Assembly (NCBI GenBank): GCA_008690995.1
Contig: VRMN01000008.1
Location: forward strand, 496,001-560,000
DNA from: Porphyridium purpureum
Lineage: Eukaryota > Rhodophyta > Bangiophyceae > Porphyridiales > Porphyridiaceae
DNA: 64,000 nucleotides
Reading direction: 5' to 3'
Shown: positions 17,454 through 27,236 of the stretch, piece after piece
Numbering within the stretch: the stretch's first letter is position 1
Layout: the number at the start of each line of letters is the position of its first letter
Notes under the pieces: generated by a model
Told to the model about the DNA's origin: nothing
What the model saw: the letters and a program-made list of their open reading frames with translations, nothing else
Database searches by the model: none
Program-made: the position numbers and the translations under genes

Positions 17454-18644
17454 TCATTTTTTCGGCTCGATACCGGCTACCCTTTCGGCCTGTGCTTGTG
17501 CCATGTGCTTTGCCTGCGATCTGGCCATGGCCTTGACACTAACCACCCTCCGCGCGCTATGCGCGGCTTTGCCGGTGTAGAAACCAGCCGCGAGCACGTT
17601 GCCCGTGGCATGAGCGGCGTTCGGGCCGTATTTTTTGGTAGTGTACTGTTCCTGTCCTTCGTTTGCCTTGACCAGCACCTGTGTATATCCTTGGCCCAGC
17701 GCTTCACTGACCTCGTTGTACCCTTCTAATGATGCTGCAACGATCCTGCGCATCGACTTTTTGCGCTCGCTGTCGGATTCCTTGATTACGACATGCTTTT
17801 CCGCATGCTTATTCACCTTGCCGCTCACCTTGTCTGTGACCTTACCCACACTTGTCGCAACACACTTGGTGGTCTTGCGCGCCAACGAAGAAGTCTTGAC
17901 CGTGCCCGTACTGACATCTTTACCCGTGGGCTTGACCGTCGACGTCTTTTTTTCAGCGTACGACTCGATTTTGGTCGCCGTGCTGTCGGCATTTTCTAAG
18001 ATTTTTGTGCTGAGCCAAGCGGAAAACTTGATGATCTTGGCTGCGGTCTTGTTGTCCTCATTTTCTGCTGTGAGTGTCTGCGCGTCGGCGAGCACTGCCG
18101 CGTGCATTACGGCTTGTCCTTCTTCGCTGAATTCGGAGAAGCGATCCTCCTCCTCGCGACCACCACCGACTTCCTCAAACCTGAACGAGTGATCCGTCGA
18201 GTACGTAACATGGTCCTTAAAAATCGCATCCAACGCTGGGTCAAACGCTGGCATCACGAGCCCGAGAGCATCGTTTGGTAGCAGGAACATCAACTCGTTC
18301 GGCGATAGACTCACGACACGGTCCTGCTTGAGCACAAACCAACGAATGTCGCCAATTTCTATGACCAAACAAGTCTCCGTAGTCTCAGGTGTGCTTCCTA
18401 TGGTGGAGCGCCACACCCACATCGGACCAAGCGCAATCACACTGCCCTTACCGTACGCTGGATGCACTTGCAGTAGCACGTTCGGCGGCATTTCGCGGTA
18501 CAGCAGTAGCGTGTTCTGCGACACGCCCGGGAAGCTCAGCCCCGCTGTCTCTGCACCTTGGCGATTGTACGTCTCCACCGTTGGATACCGAATCTCGTCG
18601 TCGCCGGTGAAGGCGGGCGCCGCCATCGTCAGCGAAGTACTCAT
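17454..18644 (-). CDS. Senescence/spartin-domain protein
   Basis: From the first ATG (18644) the protein has 396 residues. An in-frame GTG start further upstream is less likely. The N-terminal half (about 1-150) has the beta-rich region of plant senescence/dehydration-associated (ERD7-type) and spartin proteins, with LLLYREMPPNVLLQVHP and EIGDIRWFVLK. The C-terminal half is the senescence domain: IIKFSAWLSTKILENADS, YAEKKTS, then an Ala/Gly-rich stretch with GNVLAAGFYTGKA. Family members bind lipids and associate with membranes or lipid droplets. In plants they respond to stress, and spartin acts on lipid droplets and mitochondria. The role in this organism is inferred. A 195-bp gap separates it from the divergent folate gene. 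Confidence 0.85.
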   Translation of the reverse strand: MSTSLTMAAPAFTGDDEIRYPTVETYNRQGAETAGLSFPGVSQNTLLLYREMPPNVLLQVHPAYGKGSVIALGPMWVWRSTIGSTPETTETCLVIEIGDIRWFVLKQDRVVSLSPNELMFLLPNDALGLVMPAFDPALDAIFKDHVTYSTDHSFRFEEVGGGREEEDRFSEFSEEGQAVMHAAVLADAQTLTAENEDNKTAAKIIKFSAWLSTKILENADSTATKIESYAEKKTSTVKPTGKDVSTGTVKTSSLARKTTKCVATSVGKVTDKVSGKVNKHAEKHVVIKESDSERKKSMRRIVAASLEGYNEVSEALGQGYTQVLVKANEGQEQYTTKKYGPNAAHATGNVLAAGFYTGKAAHSARRVVSVKAMARSQAKHMAQAQAERVAGIEPKK

Positions 18645-18839
18645 TTGCGCGCCTGATTGTGTTATCGTCACAGCTGACTGAACTTCAGCCACGGGCTCAA
18701 TGCACTTCGTCGCGCAATCTTCTCTTTGTCCGCCGCTGCCACCACTACGCGCTTCCTCCTTTTCGGCAGAAACATACGGAGGCCGGCCTTCGAACGTTTT
18801 TTTTGGCTTTGTGGACGAGCAGAGGAAGCGACTTGCGTG

Positions 18840-19529
18840 ATGAGTGGCGCTCTTCCTTCGCCAGTGGCGCTGGCAGTTTTGAAGCGCGAACTGCGCAAAG
18901 CGGTGCGTGCGCGAGTGAAGCAGGTGAGCGAGGAGGAGATCCGGCGGCAGAGCGAGCGTGTGCGGCTCAAGTTAAAAGAGCTGCCCGAGTACCGCGCCGC
19001 GACGACTGTTGCGCTGTTTATTTCGATGCCGCACGAAATCGACACGCGCGGCATGATCGAGGACGTGTTTGCGAGCGGAAAGCGGTGCTTTTTCCCGGTG
19101 ATCACGGGGCAGCACAGCTCAGACATGGCGCTTCGCGAAGGGTTGAGTGTGTCTGACATTGCCAGCTGGCCAGAGAACCATTGGCACATCAAAGAACCAC
19201 CGCCGACCATTGCCATATCAGCAGCTCAAGTGGAACCACGCCAAGACGCACTAACCGATGTCTGTCTAGACCTGATGATCATGCCCGGCGTGGCGTTCGA
19301 CGCACAATGCGGCCGGCTCGGCCAGGGCAAGGGCTTCTACGACAAGCTTCTCAGCACGTACCAAAGCGCATACGCCGACTTGAAGTATCCGATGGTGCGC
19401 ACTGTTGCAATTGGGCTCAATGAGCAGCTCGTGCCGGAAGTCCCAATGGACCCGACCGACTATTCGCTCGACAAGGTCTGTCTCGCAGACTACTTGTTCG
19501 AAGCCGCACACGCCAATCCGCAAGCGTGA
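18840..19529 (+). CDS. MTHFS: 5-formyltetrahydrofolate cyclo-ligase
   Basis: This enzyme converts 5-formyl-THF to 5,10-methenyl-THF with ATP. The first ATG (18840) gives 229 residues, about the usual length. Visible family motifs are LKRELRKAVRARV at the N-terminus (the K-R of the ATP site), VALFISMPHEIDTR, and the substrate/ATP motif MPGVAFDAQCGRLGQGKGFYDKLL near residue 145, followed by VRTVAIGLNEQLV and a C-terminal DYSLDKV. The open frame extends about 38 codons upstream from a TTG with an Arg- and Phe-rich sequence that could be an organelle leader, but it lacks an ATG, so I start at 18840. Confidence 0.95.
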   Translation: MSGALPSPVALAVLKRELRKAVRARVKQVSEEEIRRQSERVRLKLKELPEYRAATTVALFISMPHEIDTRGMIEDVFASGKRCFFPVITGQHSSDMALREGLSVSDIASWPENHWHIKEPPPTIAISAAQVEPRQDALTDVCLDLMIMPGVAFDAQCGRLGQGKGFYDKLLSTYQSAYADLKYPMVRTVAIGLNEQLVPEVPMDPTDYSLDKVCLADYLFEAAHANPQA

Positions 19530-19573
19530 AACGCCGCTTTTATATGTAAACATACCCAATTTATGAGAAAAAG

Positions 19574-19580
19574 GTACAGT
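19574..19580 (+). promoter_or_regulatory. GTACAGT heptamer upstream of FKBP
   Basis: AAGGTACAGTCG holds the heptamer 167 bp before the FKBP ATG and 45 bp after the folate gene's stop. It has the orientation and distance typical of the other copies. Confidence 0.45.
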
Positions 19581-19746
19581 CGCTTCTCAACATGAATGGT
19601 TGAGCTCGCGAGATTCCGGACTGGAGCACTGAGAGGCAGGCCGGTTGGTTTGGAGTTTGTGTTTGGGTTTGTGCAGGCGAGGATTGGTCTTTTTAGGAGA
19701 GCAGCAAGGGTTGCGGTACGAGTGCGTGACACCCAGAAAACTGGCG

Positions 19747-20475
19747 ATGAGCGCGTTCGTGGCAAACGGCGCCGCGCCGCCAGGACGCAGACGGTGCAAA
19801 GCGTTTGCGAACCGCTGCGAAACGTGCGCGAGTGAGCGCTCGCCGATGAAGATGGGTTTGGATGGTGATGAGATGGCAGCACGTCGTGGTGCGGAGATCC
19901 ACGCAGAGCCAGAGTTGGCACGGGCTGAGGCTGTCGTGTCCAGGCGCACGGCGCTGGCGCAGGCGCTAGCTGTGGGCTCGGCAATGTCCTCGCTCGCGCT
20001 CGTGCCCCTCCCCGCATACGCGCTCAGCAAGCGCCGTCTCAAGTTCAAGACTGACTGGTTGCCGGCAGAGAAGGTTCCCGAGTCTGGTGTGCGCTTTCGC
20101 GAAATCACGGTAGGCTCGGGTATTGAGCCCCGCGACGGCGATCAGGTCGCCATTCATTTCAGCCTTTTCTACAATGATCTGGAAGTGGAGTCGTCTCGCG
20201 AATCGCAAGGCCTGGCTGCTTCCCCGTATGGATTTACTTTTGGCCGCAGTTCTGGGCCCGGTAGCACAGTGCCTGGGATCAATATCGGCATGGCCGGTAT
20301 GAAGGTCGGCGGGTTACGCCTCATCGAGATCCCTGCAAACTATGCATTCGGCAAGCGCGGCAAGAAGCCCATGATCCCGCCAGACGCCACGGTCGAGTAT
20401 GCCGTGCAGCTGCTCTCCTGCAAACGATCAGGCACCAACACCAACGTGTCTGGCATCGGTTCGAGCATGTTTTAG
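19747..20475 (+). CDS. Thylakoid-lumen FKBP-type peptidyl-prolyl isomerase
   Basis: ATG at 19747 gives 242 residues. Residues 1-35 are Ala-, Arg- and Ser-rich, as in a plastid transit peptide. A twin-arginine signal follows: SRR at 65-67, a hydrophobic stretch to about 88, and a PAYA cleavage site ending at 92. The protein is therefore predicted to cross the thylakoid by the Tat route. The FKBP domain spans about 105-232, with GDQVAIHFSLF, TVPGINIGMAGMKVGG, RLIEIPANYAFGKRG and IPPDATVEYAVQLLSC at the end. As in many lumenal FKBPs, the drug-binding aromatic positions are only partly conserved, so isomerase activity is uncertain. Its stop is 12 bp from the stop of the converging SRR1 gene. Confidence 0.93.
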   Translation: MSAFVANGAAPPGRRRCKAFANRCETCASERSPMKMGLDGDEMAARRGAEIHAEPELARAEAVVSRRTALAQALAVGSAMSSLALVPLPAYALSKRRLKFKTDWLPAEKVPESGVRFREITVGSGIEPRDGDQVAIHFSLFYNDLEVESSRESQGLAASPYGFTFGRSSGPGSTVPGINIGMAGMKVGGLRLIEIPANYAFGKRGKKPMIPPDATVEYAVQLLSCKRSGTNTNVSGIGSSMF

Positions 20476-20487
20476 GAAGTGGAATAA

Positions 20488-21399
20488 TTAGATTTTCTTG
20501 ATTCGCATCTCGCCCTGCCGCGCGGCAAGATCCGCTAAAGGAAGGTTCAGCGACCAAACAGACGCATGCGCGGCTTCCAGCTGCGCGCGCGGAAAGCTGT
20601 GCACGCTCAAGTCATTAAACATGTACTGGAGCTGCACTTCGACATGGAACGCGAGGTGGTGCACTGACAAGGGCAGCTCCTTCACCAGCTCGTTGTTCAC
20701 ACATGTCTCAACGTAAGACGCGTCCGGCTTGTCATCTTGGCGGCGAAACTCGTACTGCTCGGCGTACATGCGGAAGCTGTTCCCAAGCACAATAAGTTGG
20801 GTGAGTTCCGCCTTACTAGACCAATTTGCGTGGAGCACATTGTGGTACAACGTGCGTCCGCAATGCGGCATGTACATGAATAAAGGCGCGTCTTGACTAG
20901 CTGCAAAGCACGTGGTGTCCTGCGACGACACTTCGCGTTGCTCATACATGGGGAAATTGACACGCAGAAACTCGCGGTCCAAGGCAGACATGACTGGGTC
21001 AAAGATCTGAACCGCCACGCCTTGCCCGCTGTCACCGGCAAAAAACTCGTGCAGATGCTCACTCGCAAGTAAGAGACGAAGCAGCGCCAGCTGGTAACGA
21101 GCATTAGCTGACGCCTCGAAACTACCCAGACCCAGGGCAACTACCTTACTAAACCGGCGCGGCACGTCCGACGAACACGTAAGTGCGAGGCGCACCTGCT
21201 GGATCACAAACGTCGTCCATGCACTCTCTAGCATGTTCCTCTCGCATACCGCCACTTGCTCCGTGAGCCGGTCCATGGCCAGCTGCGAATCATCTGTTCC
21301 TGATGCACTGACCACAGAAGCACACAAGTCCTGGCGCTCATGCGGAACACCACGCCGTGAGCGGCGCTTGCTCACATATTGCCATTCGCCGTTACTCAT
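20488..21399 (-). CDS. SRR1-like protein
   Basis: The protein has 303 residues from an ATG. It carries the SRR1-like domain: VVALGLGSFEASANARYQLA, FDPVMSALDREFL, APLFMYMPHCGRTLYHNVL and LIVLGNSFRMYAEQYE appear in the family order. In Arabidopsis SRR1 acts in phytochrome-B signalling and the circadian clock, and in animals and yeast (Ber1) in heme or microtubule-related roles; the biochemical activity is not settled. The C-terminal 60 residues (VHHLAFHVEVQLQYMFNDLS, then an FPRAQLEAAHASVWS box) look like the usual extension. Sharing a 12-bp intergenic gap with FKBP implies overlapping 3' UTRs. Confidence 0.9.
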   Translation of the reverse strand: MSNGEWQYVSKRRSRRGVPHERQDLCASVVSASGTDDSQLAMDRLTEQVAVCERNMLESAWTTFVIQQVRLALTCSSDVPRRFSKVVALGLGSFEASANARYQLALLRLLLASEHLHEFFAGDSGQGVAVQIFDPVMSALDREFLRVNFPMYEQREVSSQDTTCFAASQDAPLFMYMPHCGRTLYHNVLHANWSSKAELTQLIVLGNSFRMYAEQYEFRRQDDKPDASYVETCVNNELVKELPLSVHHLAFHVEVQLQYMFNDLSVHSFPRAQLEAAHASVWSLNLPLADLAARQGEMRIKKI

Positions 21400-22309
21400 C
21401 GTTCAGACCGAGAGATACTCACGCCCTTATAGTCTCTGTTCTCCTCAAGTAGAGCCTCATGCTTCAATCGCCGAACAGGTTTCGTAGAGTTTTCTCACCT
21501 GATTCGCAAACTTTCAAACAGAAGCGCGCGCGCTGATCCTGTCCGCACGAGCTACTCGACCACGCTCCGGACGCCTCGGTCTCGACACGCTCTCCTGTTG
21601 AAACTTTATCTGAACGCAAGGTCGCGCTCGCGAACAAATGGTGCCACGCTCAAGGACCGACCGTGTGGCGGTCTACTTGTTTGAGTAGGGTTTTGCCTGC
21701 CATGGGCGCCGGCGAGCGTTAGCAAGATGAGTGCGTGGCAGCGGTGATCGAAAGTGAAGCGGGCCGGCGCTCACGTCTTCTGTACGTGTTGCAATTATAT
21801 CAGGCTGCGTCCCGGAAGATATCTTCTGGAATCGTCCGAGAGAACCAAGGGGCCGACGACCGTCTGGTCGTGGGCGCCGCAGTGGTCTGCTGAAGAGTGG
21901 CTATAGCTCTCTGTCACCCTTATGACGGATCCTATTCTAGCTTCGTTCGCACACGTTTATCCTTTCCGCCTTCTACCTTAGCTTTACGACCTGCCCTCGA
22001 CAGCGTGACGCGTCAAGCCCGCACGCTTAAATATCTATCACTAGACGTCTGGTGCTGGGCTATTTTCAGGGTTCTCAAAAACCTTGGGAAGGTTTATGAC
22101 GAGACGGGCACACTCCTATTCCGAGCCCGCAACGTGGAATTTGGTTTGACGCATTCGCAAAGCAGCGAACGTGAAGAACGGTGGCTAGAGCTTTTCGACG
22201 GCCTTGCAGCTGCGCATAGCCAAGGTCTGTCAGTTTACACAACGCGCCGCTCTTCCATGGTGGAGACGTGGTGATCCTCCAGCGATTCGTTCTTGTCTGT
22301 ACGTTTTAT

Positions 22310-22738
22310 CTAACGGACGCTGAACGATGTCGAGCTGTATGTCGGTGATGTATGACCACCAACATCTGTATCGACAAGCATCTCAATATGGCGACATTGA
22401 GCTGCAAAGTCCGCCTTTCCTGTGTCCATGTCGATGGTGTCATACAGAATGAGCTCAATGACCCAGTCGCTAGCGAAATATCTTTGCAGATTCCGGCGCG
22501 ACAAGCCTGGCGTTTCTGTCAGGCGCGCACTCTGTTTTGATCTTGTCGGCTCGCCGTTGAAGCTTGCTGTTGATAAAATAGAGCCCTCAGTATCTAGAAA
22601 ACCGTGTCTGTGCCTAATACTCATGCTCAAGTTCACATCGGGAAAGACGAAGCACGTCGAGCGCGCAGACCAGTCTCGACAAACGCCGCATCGCCGCTCG
22701 AACTCGGTGCTGACGTGCCCAATCTTTACATTTACCAT
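22310..22738 (-). CDS. Hypothetical protein, uncertain
   Basis: ATG-initiated frame of 142 residues with balanced composition (MVNVKIGHVSTEFERRCGVC at the start, a DWVIELILYDTIDMDTGK stretch in the middle). No family is recognised, no transmembrane segment is apparent, and no heptamer promoter lies just upstream. It is more protein-like than the other frames in this gap, but a chance frame is quite possible. Confidence 0.25.
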   Translation of the reverse strand: MVNVKIGHVSTEFERRCGVCRDWSARSTCFVFPDVNLSMSIRHRHGFLDTEGSILSTASFNGEPTRSKQSARLTETPGLSRRNLQRYFASDWVIELILYDTIDMDTGKADFAAQCRHIEMLVDTDVGGHTSPTYSSTSFSVR

Positions 22739-24282
22739 TGAAAGAGGTGAGCGCTTGCTACAAGGGGACTATTCCAAGCCACACCAAAACCACCCAAGCA
22801 AACCCACAAAAGTGAATTCTTGTCAACGGTGTCGCCTGTACATCTCTGCAATACACTCAGATTCACCCTAGTTCCGTGGCTTCAGACAACGACTCCATCG
22901 CTGCAACCGCTCCTGTCCTTTGCTGCACACTGCACGACGACACGTCTTCAAACGCAACGAATGACGACAGACAGTGTGCACACGGCACAGCAGAAATGGC
23001 AGCATTCACATTCGTAAAATGCGAGGCATCTTGGGCACTGGACACGTGTCTAGCAATCCAGAAGACCTTGCACATGCCGGGCCGGCGCTGCGTCGTCTGT
23101 CTTCTATGAGCAGACACGGTAATAAAGGGACCGCTGTTTTCGACGTCAGCCAAGCTCGACCGCGCCAGCTAGAGAGCGCAGACGATACAGAGCAGACGAC
23201 AACGCGTTTTCACGATGTATGACTGAGCGCCCTGCATTGATCAACAGAGTTCGAGTGCGCGACCCTAGCCTTTGTAGGATCGCAGAAATCACTTCTCACG
23301 CGACGCCGTCTTTCTCGACACACGAAACGCGGATACGCTCGCAAAATTCGAATCGTGCTTCGACTTCGTCACCAAACACGCAGTTCACGTCGAACACGCG
23401 TCCTTGCGTGGCCGCGAGAGGGCTCAAAGTTTGTACTTGGCGGCACCCGACGACAGCATGCTGTTGCCTGGCGGCAGTGTTCGCGGTGTGCAGAAAGGGA
23501 GACCGGAAGGACGTAGCAAGTAGATGAAGACCGCTGGCAGAGCTCTGCATAGTGCTACCCTATTTTGCCCGGTACACACACAGTCTCCTAGCTTGCATGA
23601 CCTGGGCAGCATCCCGGTTCTTGGCTCCAAGCTCGTGCTTGAATAAATGTGCCCGCGCTGCGATGTGGCCAACCGCAGAAGGTGGCGCTCATCCGTGCCG
23701 CGTGCGCCACCCATTGGCACTGCGCGTGGCCATTGACACACACGCCGGCGCGGCTCGCCGTCCCGTGCGATTCATTCATTGTCCTGGGACACTCAACGCG
23801 CGCGTACCGAGCAGGCAGTTGTACTTTGACGCTGCCGTGCTGCTGACCCCCCCAAAAGTCAGTCAGCCTGGCGCTCGGTAAGCGCTGAGTGGTATCTATT
23901 CCAGACAAGAAGCGCAACCTGCCCGAACAACTCACAGGAGTTTCTCACTCACCGAATATTATCCAAAAGCAGCGCTGCCGGAGACGTTCTTGTTGCAGAC
24001 TCAAATCACCAACACGACGAGGTCTGTGCCATTCCATCCTTCCTTGGCCGCACGCCAAGAGGAGACCACATTCTGTCGAGCTACAAAGTAACAACCCGCA
24101 AGACCACAGGACCACAACACGCGACTGGCGATGGCCACACGACCGCCAACGCTCTCCACCTCGCGCATTCATCACCCCGCATTCCAACCCCTCACACTGC
24201 CCATTCCCCGCGCGGCATCCCAGCTCCTGCCTTGCACTTCCACGCCACACGCGTTTAAATCTAGTCCGAGAAGATGATTACC

Positions 24283-24301
24283 ACTGTACCACAAGTACAG
24301 T
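24283..24301. promoter_or_regulatory. Inverted ACTGTAC / GTACAGT pair
   Basis: CCACTGTAC CACAA GTACAGTG: ACTGTAC at 24283-24289 and GTACAGT at 24295-24301, extended to an 8-bp inverted repeat with a 5-bp loop. The nearest supported start is the cyclin ATG, 880 bp downstream, so either that gene has a long or spliced leader or an undetected transcript starts here. Confidence 0.5.
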
Positions 24302-25180
24302 GTATCTTTCCATGACCTGTAAAATGCCAGTTTGACTAGAGGAGGCCGAAAGCGGTTCAACGGAGAGAACCGATGAGCGGCGGGTTTTGTGGTGTTCCTC
24401 GTGTATGAGTGCGGTGGTGGTTTGATTGTCGCGGGGGCTTACCGCGCGCCACACGCCGTGGGACGATGGCGGCTTATTTCTATGTCCAGAACGCGGGTGT
24501 TTTGATAGCAAGGTGCGCGCGTGGGTACGGTAGGGTTCGGGTTGGTCTATGGAATGAGGGTGGGGAAAGGAAGAAGGAAGCTTACTCGAGTAGTTCAGTT
24601 GCGGGAGGAGAAGAAGGGGCGGGGGGCGACGATGAGAGAAGATGATTGACATGTGCGACTGTGGTGGGGTGGGAGGGGGAACGGAGGGAGGGGGTGGGGA
24701 AGGCGGCTGTGGGTGTGGGGTTGGGCACGGTGCGCTGCGTGACGCTGGTGGGTGTGGTGGGTGGCGGGTCTGCGTGTGGATGGGAGGGCTGGGCTGGGAA
24801 GCGGGGGGGATTTGAGGGAGCGGGCGTGGGTCGCGTGGAGACGGGGAAGAAGGAGCACCGGTGAGCAGCGTGGCGGCGTCGTGGTGAGGGAAGTCGCATG
24901 TGCAGCGGCGAGCGCGGCGGGGGTGCAGAACGCGCGTGAGTGGGTGGGGAACGAAAGGAGGTGTCGTGGCGTGGTTGTGCTGCACGGTAACAGAGGGTTG
25001 GACCTCGGGGTTGGACCTCGTGGTTGGTGGCGTTTGTCTGTGGGTTTCTATGACCCGGTAGGCTGTGGCAGAGCCGGAAAGAGCAAATCAGGTCAGCAGT
25101 TGCGCAGGCAAATTGTCTCCGTGTTACGAAGGGTACTTTTTTCGGGATTGAGTGCGAGCGTCGCCGTGGCTTATTCGCTG

Positions 25181-25891
25181 ATGGGGGTTCGTGCAATGCA
25201 CGCGGACGACGAGCTCATGCAAGCCGTGCTGTGTGCTCTGGTAGAGGCGCGCATCGCTGATACAGAGGAAGGGTACCGGTCACGGACTCAAGGACCTGGC
25301 AGTGGCGCGCGGCAAGAGTACGCCACCTTGTTTCATGCCGCGACGCCGCCCCCGATCTCGCCTGTCGAATACATGCACCGCGTATTCAAGTACGCCTTCT
25401 GCTCCAGCTCATGCTTCATCGCTGCGCTCGCGTATCTCGAGCGAATACGGCGCCACAACGCTAGCTTGCGTCTCTCGAACACGAATTTTCACCGCCTGTG
25501 GATCACTTCCGTGATGCTGGCGGCCAAGTTCTTCGATGATGTCTACTACGAAAACACATATTACAGTCGAGTCGGGGGAATCTCGCTCGATGAGATGAAC
25601 GCGCTCGAGCTTGAATTTCTGCGCACGCTCAACTTTGAGCTGTTCATTCAACCCGAGGAATTCAGCCAATTTGAAAACGAGCTCATCGGTGAAACGCTAG
25701 AACGTCGCGCGCTCTGCTGCGTACCCGCGCGTGAGATGCTCGCCCGCAAGGGTTTTCATAGCCACGTCAAGGCGCAGCGCATGTTGAATGGAATGAACGG
25801 CGCCCATGCACCTCAAGCGCTCGTTCCGGCCAGCGCAGGTGCGCAGCCCCAGGCGCAGCCTCAAAACGTAGCGTGGATGTTGCCATCATGA
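25181..25891 (+). CDS. P/U-type (PHO80-like) cyclin
   Basis: ATG at 25181 gives 236 residues, with a second Met five codons on. The cyclin box is of the PHO80/P type: PISPVEYMHRVFKYAFCSS, CFIAALAYLERIRRH, FHRLWITSVMLAAKFFDD, YYSRVGGISLDEMNALELEF, LRTLNFELFIQPEEF. These cyclins partner CDKs such as PHO85 or CDKA and link phosphate or nutrient state to the cell cycle; the partner here is unknown. The C-terminal 50 residues are Ala/Gln-rich and unlikely to be folded. The open frame continues upstream through a G-rich, Arg/Gly-coding stretch without an ATG, which I treat as leader. Ends 61 bp from the converging ABHD18 stop. Confidence 0.92.
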   Translation: MGVRAMHADDELMQAVLCALVEARIADTEEGYRSRTQGPGSGARQEYATLFHAATPPPISPVEYMHRVFKYAFCSSSCFIAALAYLERIRRHNASLRLSNTNFHRLWITSVMLAAKFFDDVYYENTYYSRVGGISLDEMNALELEFLRTLNFELFIQPEEFSQFENELIGETLERRALCCVPAREMLARKGFHSHVKAQRMLNGMNGAHAPQALVPASAGAQPQAQPQNVAWMLPS

Positions 25892-25952
25892 GCCTTTGGT
25901 AGTGTATCAGTACTAAATATGTATCTAATATCCAGGCGAGAGTGTCTATGCC

Positions 25953-27236
25953 CTACGCGACGCCATACTGATCACGCACACCGAGCGCCTTGAGCACGGC
26001 GTTCTGCAGCGCCTGCGTCTCGAAGAGGATGCCCCCAACATGACCCGTGGGAAGCACTTGGATTTCGGCGTGCGGCCAGCGGTCTTTCCAGATACGCACC
26101 GAGTCGGCCGCAATGTACGCGTCCGAGTCACCAAACAGCAGCACTGCCTGGTCATGACGCTCGCAATTCGGAAAGAAGCGGATGTCTGTCATGCGGAGCA
26201 GAGCAGCAAGCTGGTGCCACTGCGTGCCGCGCTCACCGTCACCATTGCCGGCGCGGCCGTGCGCCCGCTTGCCCAGCGGAAACTCATGCCTCTGCAGTGC
26301 GTGCCAGTCCACCTGCCGTCCGAGCACGCCATCCGTAAAGACAAACTCGGCAGAGTGGGGTGCAAACGCAAGCACCGTCTTAACGGGCTCGCGGACTAGC
26401 GATGCCACCATGGCCGCATGCAGGCCGCCTTGAGAATAGCCGGCCAAGCAAACGTCGCGCCCTTGCTTGCACTGCAGCCAGTGCAGGATGCTCATGGTCT
26501 CTAGAATCTGGGCAAAGCCTAGCACGAACAGGTCCGCCACCTGACGCAAGCGTGCACCGACTTGGCTGCATGGCTTGCGTGCGCCGTAGTACGGGCTTTC
26601 GACCAGAACCGACGCGACGCCTCGGCGCGCCAGGGGCATCGCGACGTTGTGGAGCCTGCGCATGTACGAATGGTCGCCTGTGCCGGCCAGAACACACACC
26701 ACGGGTACCGAGACTTCTTCTAGGGGAGCGTGCGACGCAGAGCGCGGCGCCACCAGCAAGAAACGCGCCGTCCTGCTCTCCTCGGGCAGAATTCCGGGCA
26801 CCAGCAGCTCACTGGGCGACTGAAACGTGCCTTCATACGCAGTCCAGTTCTGAGCGCGCAAGCGGTGCATGTGGAGGCGGTACCTAAGTGAGCGCATAAA
26901 GAGCTCGTTCAGCTCAATATCGGCCGCCTGCTGTCGGGTCGCCGCGCGCAACTCGTCCAAGCCAAACGTATACCCAGAACCAGCGGGGCCCGCGCCGTCG
27001 CGTGCAAGCAGGTGCTCTTCGCCCCTTGGAAGATGTTCCGGGTGCGTAGCCCCACTCAACACACGCGTCAGCTCAGCTGCCAGCGCGACGCGGCCCCAGC
27101 CGTCCTCGAAAAACCGTAGGCGGCCAAAGAGCGAACACAGCACGCCCGCGTACTGGTCGACGTGGCGCGGCCAGTCGGTGCGCAGACTTATCGCGCGGCG
27201 TACCAAAGCGCGCAAGGACTCTGCGCGCGGTAGCAT
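25953..27236 (-). CDS. ABHD18-like alpha/beta hydrolase
   Basis: ATG at 27236 gives 427 residues. The frame is open for 109 more codons upstream, without family similarity. It matches the ABHD18 (DUF2048) family: VVCVLAGTGDHSYMRRLHNV, VASVLVESPYYGARKP, DLFVLGFAQILETMSILHWL, then the nucleophile elbow GYSQGG (S268), LLFGDSDAYIAADSVR carrying the likely acid, and LPTGHVGGI carrying the His. The catalytic triad therefore appears complete. Animal ABHD18 is linked to cardiolipin/mitochondrial lipid metabolism; the substrate here is not known. The N-terminal 160 residues are specific to this lineage except for a short FQSPSELLVPGILPEESRTA stretch that matches the family. Confidence 0.88.
   Translation of the reverse strand: MLPRAESLRALVRRAISLRTDWPRHVDQYAGVLCSLFGRLRFFEDGWGRVALAAELTRVLSGATHPEHLPRGEEHLLARDGAGPAGSGYTFGLDELRAATRQQAADIELNELFMRSLRYRLHMHRLRAQNWTAYEGTFQSPSELLVPGILPEESRTARFLLVAPRSASHAPLEEVSVPVVCVLAGTGDHSYMRRLHNVAMPLARRGVASVLVESPYYGARKPCSQVGARLRQVADLFVLGFAQILETMSILHWLQCKQGRDVCLAGYSQGGLHAAMVASLVREPVKTVLAFAPHSAEFVFTDGVLGRQVDWHALQRHEFPLGKRAHGRAGNGDGERGTQWHQLAALLRMTDIRFFPNCERHDQAVLLFGDSDAYIAADSVRIWKDRWPHAEIQVLPTGHVGGILFETQALQNAVLKALGVRDQYGVA

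Larger units (their letters stand above)
21400..25180. other. 3.8-kb stretch almost without recognisable genes
   Basis: This is the longest gap in the window. It contains one moderately protein-like minus frame (22310-22738), a weaker one at 22863-23075 (minus, 70 residues from an ATG, no known family), an inverted GTACAGT pair at 24283-24301, and a G-rich tract at 24664-24724 on the plus strand. I looked for tRNA, 5S, U2, U6 and SRP-like signatures and saw none. A long 5' UTR or 5' intron of the cyclin gene at 25181 may use its last 900 bp. Confidence 0.45.

Noticed and set aside
18726-18839. Longer N-terminus for the folate gene with an Arg-rich leader
   Set aside because: It starts at a TTG and contains no ATG; the first ATG at 18840 gives the family's normal length.
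24582-25196. 204-residue Pro/Ser-rich frame on the minus strand
   Set aside because: It reads the complement of the G-rich cyclin leader; composition is set by the tract, and no family or ATG context supports it.
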